A stretch of DNA of 64,000 nucleotides from Scytalidium lignicola (Eukaryota; Ascomycota; Leotiomycetes): NCBI GenBank assembly GCA_002812745.2, contig NCSJ02000107.1, forward strand, positions 1 through 64,000. The letters are read 5' to 3'. Shown one piece after another: positions 59,413 through 64,000 of this stretch (position 1 is the stretch's first letter; every line of letters starts with the position of its first letter). The position numbers and the translations under genes were made by a program. Below the pieces are notes generated by a model. The model did no database searches and had not been told where the DNA came from. It saw only the letters and a list, made by a program, of their open reading frames with translations.

Positions 59413-60094
59413 CACCTACCCAAGTAAGAATTGCTAGAAGTTGTTTGATACAACACATGGAGAATAGGTTTAGCTAAGGAAAGGGGTGGACATATACTCG
59501 AGTTGGCATTGTAATTTTGGTTGGATTTAGCGACGGCGTTGAGGAGTACACTTATATAATGGGCCGAAAGGACAACAAATGCATGGACAGCTTATGGTTT
59601 AACAAATTAGGTAGGTCCGGAATATTGTGATTGGGTTGACGAGAGATACAATATGAAGGGATTGTACCTAGATGTGAATAATATAGAACCATGCTCTCTT
59701 GCGGTAACAAGCTACCACTTTTCTTATTAAAACCATCAAATCTACCCTGCTCCCCTTGAAGGATAAACCACTAGTATAATATCTATCTCGTGAAACTGCC
59801 TAACAAGACATTGATTATGTTCTAACTATGATTCATCAGCATTGTTTGAGTGTCAAACGTTCTTATCGCTATCGATAAAGGCGGACCTTGATAAGTTTAA
59901 AAGAGGAAGGTTCGCTTCATTGTTTTCCCAATTCAAAACCATAATTGCCCTCTAAACAAACCGCTTATGACCTCAGTTTAACGATCATTTCCCCGCTCAG
60001 TAGACTTTAAACGATTCAATTCTATAGTTTTAATTACTTCAAAAACACCCGCAGGGCGCGATCTAAGGGTTCTTGTGCGGTTCAGTCGCCTTTA
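59413..60094. other. Spacer upstream of Clr2
   Basis: 3' flank of the pepsin-like gene and promoter of the Clr2 gene. No gene or motif is seen. Confidence 0.5.
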
Positions 60095-61918
60095 ATGGCG
60101 CCAGCGTACTATCCCGTCACAGTATGCAGATCAGATGGCCAATTCGAGGTCACTCTGAAAAATGGCGCAAGCAAAGAGCTCAATCGCCCTACAGCTGAGC
60201 AGCTAGATAAAACGCCAGACGCCGAGGGCTATGTAGACTTTTACGAGCCGTTAGGCTTGGAGGATACAAAGGCTAAAGACTGGCGACGCAAAATAGGAGG
60301 CATGTTAATGCATGTTCTCGGCGGGAAAGAGCATGCTGGTATGTATTCAAAGCTGTGTATACCTCTATTTTCTTTCAATGCTAATTGGTGTGAATCAGGC
60401 AGAAGCTATATTCTGAAGGAGTTCCCCGAAGGATACGTGCTGTACGAACACAAGAAATACAACCAGAACAAGGTTTCGGAAGACAAGGGCAAGGAGAAAG
60501 GCAAACACGCGGCCGGAGTCTTTGAGAGACAGGATGCTTATATGTATGGTCATCCACAAGGGAGGAAGAAGAGATACCGTAGTCCTGCGGACTTTTTCCC
60601 CCATGTGCTCTGGCTGGCAACCGACGAAGAAGGCGACCCCCGGAATTGCTCATGCAAACTCTGCTCTCCTGATGGGGAGCAAGAATTTGAGGAGCCTCCT
60701 GTCAACCCTGACGCGACCATGAAGAAGGAAATAAAGCCAGCCCCGGAGTTTATTACTCCTGCTGAAAATAAACAACCAGCGCCGCTACCTGCACGTGCCG
60801 GGTTCAAGACACCTGATGCTGCCACTCAAGCTTCACGACCGAAGCCCAATTCACTAGTAGCAGCATCTTCTCATCGTTCTGCTGAGCAAGAACTAGATAG
60901 TATGGCTAACGGTATATATACATATAGACCTGGAGAACTGGTCTGGTTTACAAAGGGTGCCGCATGGGGATTGGGTGTCATATCAAAACGCCAGGCTGTC
61001 AATAACAAGCCTCGATATCTTCTACAGCCTCTGTCACATCCTCTACGCTATCCGCCATATCAGATCAAGGAGGGTGATAACGTGATGAGACCGTGGCTTG
61101 CCTGGACTGTTCCATCAACTACTCACCCGCAAATTCGAACCATGGCCTATGATGAAGTCCCATGGGAGCGGGTTTTAGCTGGGGAATTTGGACCTGGTGA
61201 TGCTGAAGTTGATGGCAGTATTCTGGCTGCACAGGCAATAAACTCCAGCTACTCGCTCTTCGATCGCATTGACAATCCGCTAGCCGTCCCCGGCGAAGCC
61301 CACTACAGAGGGATGTTCTTGGGAGGGGAAAAGATCTGGGTTGGCGAGCCAGTGCGCCTGCGTGGAATTGGTGACGAAATTATTATCTTGATAATTCATA
61401 AGCTTATTGAACGAACGACACAATCACCTCCCACCTCCATGGTAACTGTCGTCGGGGATATCCATAAGCTAGTTTCAATGCCTAATCCTTATAAGGATCG
61501 GTCAGAATGGCCAGTCCCCGCGCTGCCAGATAGAATGGTTGCAGATTTACGCTTTCGAAATGAGGTAGCGGATGTAGCGGGTAGGAGGGACTGGTTGGAA
61601 TGGAGATTACTGGAACCAGCTGCACGAAGGGGACTTTCTGACATCAGAGGTCGTTGGTACGAAAGCAGAAGTCTTTTACCAATCATAAAGCCGCCGGATT
61701 TCGTCAAGCAAGAGATTGCGAGGGGTGAGATGAGTGATACTGGCAATCTGCTGAATACTAGAGGTGACGGTTTTGCTGCTGTGTTAAAAAGAAAGAAGAA
61801 CAGGAAGGATACCTTTGGAAGAGCTGTTCCTGATGATCTCAAGGTCAGCAGAGGCCTTGATGGACCGGAGTCCGATGGTCTTTTCCCGGACGAAGTGCAA
61901 AGTCAGACGATTCAGTGA
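60095..61918 (+). CDS. CLR2: Cryptic loci regulator 2 (Clr2), transcriptional silencing protein
   Basis: Exons 60095-60338 and 60399-61918 sum to 1764 bases and encode 587 residues. Clr2 is a subunit of the SHREC histone-deacetylase/remodeller complex that silences heterochromatin in fission yeast. The transcription-silencing Clr2 domain is recognisable: GRSYILKEFPEGYVLYEH, RSPADFFPHVLWLAT, and a Cys-rich NCSCKLCSPDG element. A second conserved region begins with YRPGELVWFTKGAAWGLGVI (about 270) and runs to a basic C-terminal part. The 60-base intron (60339-60398, GTATGT...CAG) is a multiple of three with no stop, so retention would insert 20 residues. The splice is preferred because it gives HAGRSYILKEFPEGY. 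Confidence 0.88.
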   Translation: MAPAYYPVTVCRSDGQFEVTLKNGASKELNRPTAEQLDKTPDAEGYVDFYEPLGLEDTKAKDWRRKIGGMLMHVLGGKEHAGMYSKLCIPLFSFNANWCESGRSYILKEFPEGYVLYEHKKYNQNKVSEDKGKEKGKHAAGVFERQDAYMYGHPQGRKKRYRSPADFFPHVLWLATDEEGDPRNCSCKLCSPDGEQEFEEPPVNPDATMKKEIKPAPEFITPAENKQPAPLPARAGFKTPDAATQASRPKPNSLVAASSHRSAEQELDSMANGIYTYRPGELVWFTKGAAWGLGVISKRQAVNNKPRYLLQPLSHPLRYPPYQIKEGDNVMRPWLAWTVPSTTHPQIRTMAYDEVPWERVLAGEFGPGDAEVDGSILAAQAINSSYSLFDRIDNPLAVPGEAHYRGMFLGGEKIWVGEPVRLRGIGDEIIILIIHKLIERTTQSPPTSMVTVVGDIHKLVSMPNPYKDRSEWPVPALPDRMVADLRFRNEVADVAGRRDWLEWRLLEPAARRGLSDIRGRWYESRSLLPIIKPPDFVKQEIARGEMSDTGNLLNTRGDGFAAVLKRKKNRKDTFGRAVPDDLKVSRGLDGPESDGLFPDEVQSQTIQ

Positions 61919-62813
61919 CTTTTTGGAAAGTTTTCTTCTGGTAGAGTTATTGTGAATCATACTAGCAGCTAGGGGTCAAATCAGGAGTCTTTTGCAAAGG
62001 GATTTGCTGGAGTTGGGTGGATTTCGGCGGCACTCTACTGATTAATTTCTCAACCGTAAATTACCAATACATGTGACCATATGTTTAGCATGATTGTTGT
62101 TATATAGAGTTGAGCTCTCTCATTGTAAATATATCTCAATTCGTTTTGATGGACCTTGGCACGGTGTGGTAGAGTAGATATNAAAAAAACTCCAAATATT
62201 CTCGAGCAGATCTAATTGTTGAATTCATTATCGGCTTATATCATCTTGAAGATATCACTATGAGATTGGAGTCATGGGGTAGAGGATATGCAGTTAAGAG
62301 TTGAAAAAAGCTACCGTTGCACTTTGAGAAATTTACTGCAAAGCAAAGAGGAAGTTTAAACAAGCCACATAGGAGAAGGGACCTTCAAGAGAGACTTCAG
62401 CATGAAACTTGGCATTAAATACGGTGAAGTAAAGTCNTTTTTTTAATAAATGATGCATTGAAGGATTGCTAGAATTACTAGATTCTTATTATTTGCTCGA
62501 CTTCTTCTAAACATCGAGTATCGAAATTATCACCCAAAGAGAACTGTCTACGGCATTGAATCCATCCGCCCATACGTGTTTCAATTTTTAGCGGGCTCTT
62601 GTGATTATCTTTCGAAGAAGCCTCTGGCATACGACATCCACACCTTCTTCAGCTTCGCCCTGGAGATGGTCACGCGAATTGTCAATCAGTACCTTCAGTC
62701 TTCCATCTCGCGAAATCTATCACTCTATACACAGTATCGCTCCAATTGTTAGTGGTCCAGTATCCCCTACCGTCACGGCCGTTTAGTATTAACATAGAAA
62801 CTCCTATCTAAGT
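61919..62813. other. AT-rich spacer
   Basis: Spacer between Clr2 and the broken phosphotransferase. N characters at about 62182 and 62437 border A or T runs. A frame at 62601-62786 may hold part of the decayed gene's leader but shows no signature. Confidence 0.45.
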
Positions 62814-63809
62814 ACCTCAGCAAATCAGGATCTGTTCTCCTATACCTCTGGTAGGTTTCTCTATAATGAGAACACTCGATTACGAGAGCAATACGTCGAG
62901 TTCGACGCCAATGCCCTTCTACGAGAGGCAGAAAAGCACATTGGCCCTAGTCACGGACATGCTGCATGCATTATCAAGCTCGCCGAAGGCGGCTTCAATC
63001 GAGTTTTCCTTCTAACCATGGACGATGGATTTGAGGCCATCGTCAAAATTCCATATCGCATCACGGGACCCAAACACTATGCCACCGCCAGCGAAGCTGC
63101 TACTCTACATTACCTCCACTCCAAAGGTATCCCTGTGCCCAGGGTGTATGGATATTCGTCTTCAGAGAGCAATCCTGTCAGTGTATAATATATCGTCATG
63201 GAAAAGGCTCCAGGCATTGGTTTAGAAACTAGGTGGCTTAGCATGAGCAAGCAAGCGTGAACGACATAAACTTGCCCTCTGGTTTCGTTGAAATTGAGAA
63301 GAAATTCCTTGACATCCCTTTCGGATCTATTGGAAGTATGTACTTCAAAGGAGATGTGCCTTCTGGCCTTCAAGCTGCGTTGTATGCTACTACCAGCGCT
63401 GAAAAGGACAATGACACAGAGTCAGCATCTTGTGGATAGGGCAGGTAGGCAATGGAGTGGGAATTTAATGACTTTGAAGGGAGCACTAGTCTGCATGATC
63501 GAGTAATGGCCTCGTTTACTTGATACAAAGAGAATATCGTGTCCCGTGAAATTCACCGACGCTGAATTGGATGGCTTTCAGGAGCAGAAGCAGTTACGGT
63601 TTGAGTTGAATTCAGTTGTGAATCATTGGCGAGATGAAATTGGTGGTATAAGCGAAGATGGCTGGATGAGCGATGAACGATATGATGATGTTGTCCGGAA
63701 AGTTGCAGAGCTGAAAGCTTCTCTTCTGGCTACTGCAGAAGGGGATGAGGAGGATATCCGTCTTTTGGAGAAGGGGTGGTTGTTTAGAGATCGTGAGGAG
63801 ATTAATTGA
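62814..63809 (+). pseudogene. Broken APH-family phosphotransferase (aminoglycoside-phosphotransferase fold)
   Basis: The remains of a fungal APH/choline-kinase-like gene can be followed in order. First comes FSYTSGRFLYNEN, YVEFDANALLREAEKHIG and LAEGGFNRVFLLTM, then the nucleotide-binding Lys region EAIVKIPYRI and YLHSKGIPVPRVYGYS. The frame then meets a TAA stop at 63186-63188 just before YIVMEKAPGIGLETRWL. After it the frame shifts near 63250 (GFVEIEKKFLDIPFGSIGSMYFKGDVP) and again near 63435 (RQWSGN). The catalytic-loop segment with HPDLNPSN-type residues is missing, then the C-terminal part (about 63546-63809, GISEDGWMSDERYDDVVRKVAEL ... GWLFRDREEI) resumes. At least one stop, two shifts and one internal deletion mark this as a pseudogene. 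Confidence 0.82.
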
Positions 63810-64000
63810 TACATAGCAACCTCTAGGATACTATGGTACATGCCATTGATACTTGCCGTGTGTTATCGGGTATGGACCTGTATGGCATCTTAGCATCACA
63901 ACTAATGGTGAAAATTAGGGCAGAAATGATGGCGTGTTTCTGGGGATATGTAAGAAAACCATCATTGAAACGATTGGGAGCAACGTTGAGGCATGCAAGT
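63810..64000. other. Window end
   Basis: No feature is seen in the last 190 bases. Confidence 0.5.

Noticed and set aside
1..64000. tRNA genes, CRISPR arrays, transposons
   Set aside because: I looked for B-box-like GGTTCGA motifs, regularly spaced repeats, terminal inverted repeats and transposase or reverse-transcriptase motifs and found none that I could support.

Overview
This is a nuclear chromosome window from a filamentous ascomycete (Pezizomycotina). The genes carry several short introns of about 49-60 bases with GTAAGT-type donors, CTAAC/CTGAC branch sites and CAG/TAG acceptors. The gene set is fungal: Anp1-type mannosyltransferase, Opi10/Hikeshi, Clr2, an Asi-type RING protein, a Zn2Cys6 regulator and a fungal APH-family kinase remnant. 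The moderate base composition and protein style would fit Leotiomycetes, but that placement is an inference. I found no transposon, tRNA, rRNA or CRISPR array. Eight single N characters sit beside homopolymers and look like assembly artefacts.

Layout. 0-6.5 kb: a secreted purple acid phosphatase (minus) between two 2-kb gene-free stretches. 6.5-20.7 kb: a small conserved protein, then SYF1, V-ATPase subunit D, a U1A/U2B''-type snRNP protein, a Gea/GBF1 ARF-GEF and the Golgi mannosyltransferase ANP1. 20.7-22.8 kb: a decayed or unrecognised stretch with weak membrane-protein signal. 22.8-37.5 kb: a dense run of housekeeping genes: exosome MTR3, an Asi3-like RING protein, SEN34, ELP4, RPB8, a Nudix protein, OPI10 and apyrase YND1. 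37.5-48 kb: a gene-free stretch, then HEI10-like meiotic RING protein, a Zn2Cys6 regulator, the NEDD8 E1 subunit ULA1 and a DUF4291 protein. 48.4-59.4 kb: an F-box protein with two UIMs, then a repeat-bearing mucin-like surface protein and a membrane-anchored pepsin-fold protein, divergently transcribed from a 2.15-kb spacer. 60-64 kb: Clr2 and a broken APH-family phosphotransferase.

How the genes fit together. There is no obvious biosynthetic or defence cluster. RNA metabolism is well represented (SYF1, U1A/U2B'', MTR3, SEN34, ELP4, RPB8). A second theme is the secretory pathway and cell surface (GEA, ANP1, YND1, acid phosphatase, mucin-like protein, pepsin-like protein), and a third is ubiquitin-type control (Asi-like RING, HEI10, ULA1, F-box/UIM). 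Most spliced models were rebuilt by hand; for nearly all of them the exon lengths sum to a multiple of three and the junctions restore family motifs.

The most notable observations are 10-15-base coding exons in the V-ATPase D and YND1 genes, loss of the first catalytic Asp in the pepsin-like membrane protein, the F-box/UIM architecture, the pseudogenised APH kinase, an in-frame 60-base intron in Clr2, a 190-codon open frame overlapping the RPB8 start, and duplicated inverted CCAAT elements upstream of ULA1. I did not find a clearly new multi-gene system.
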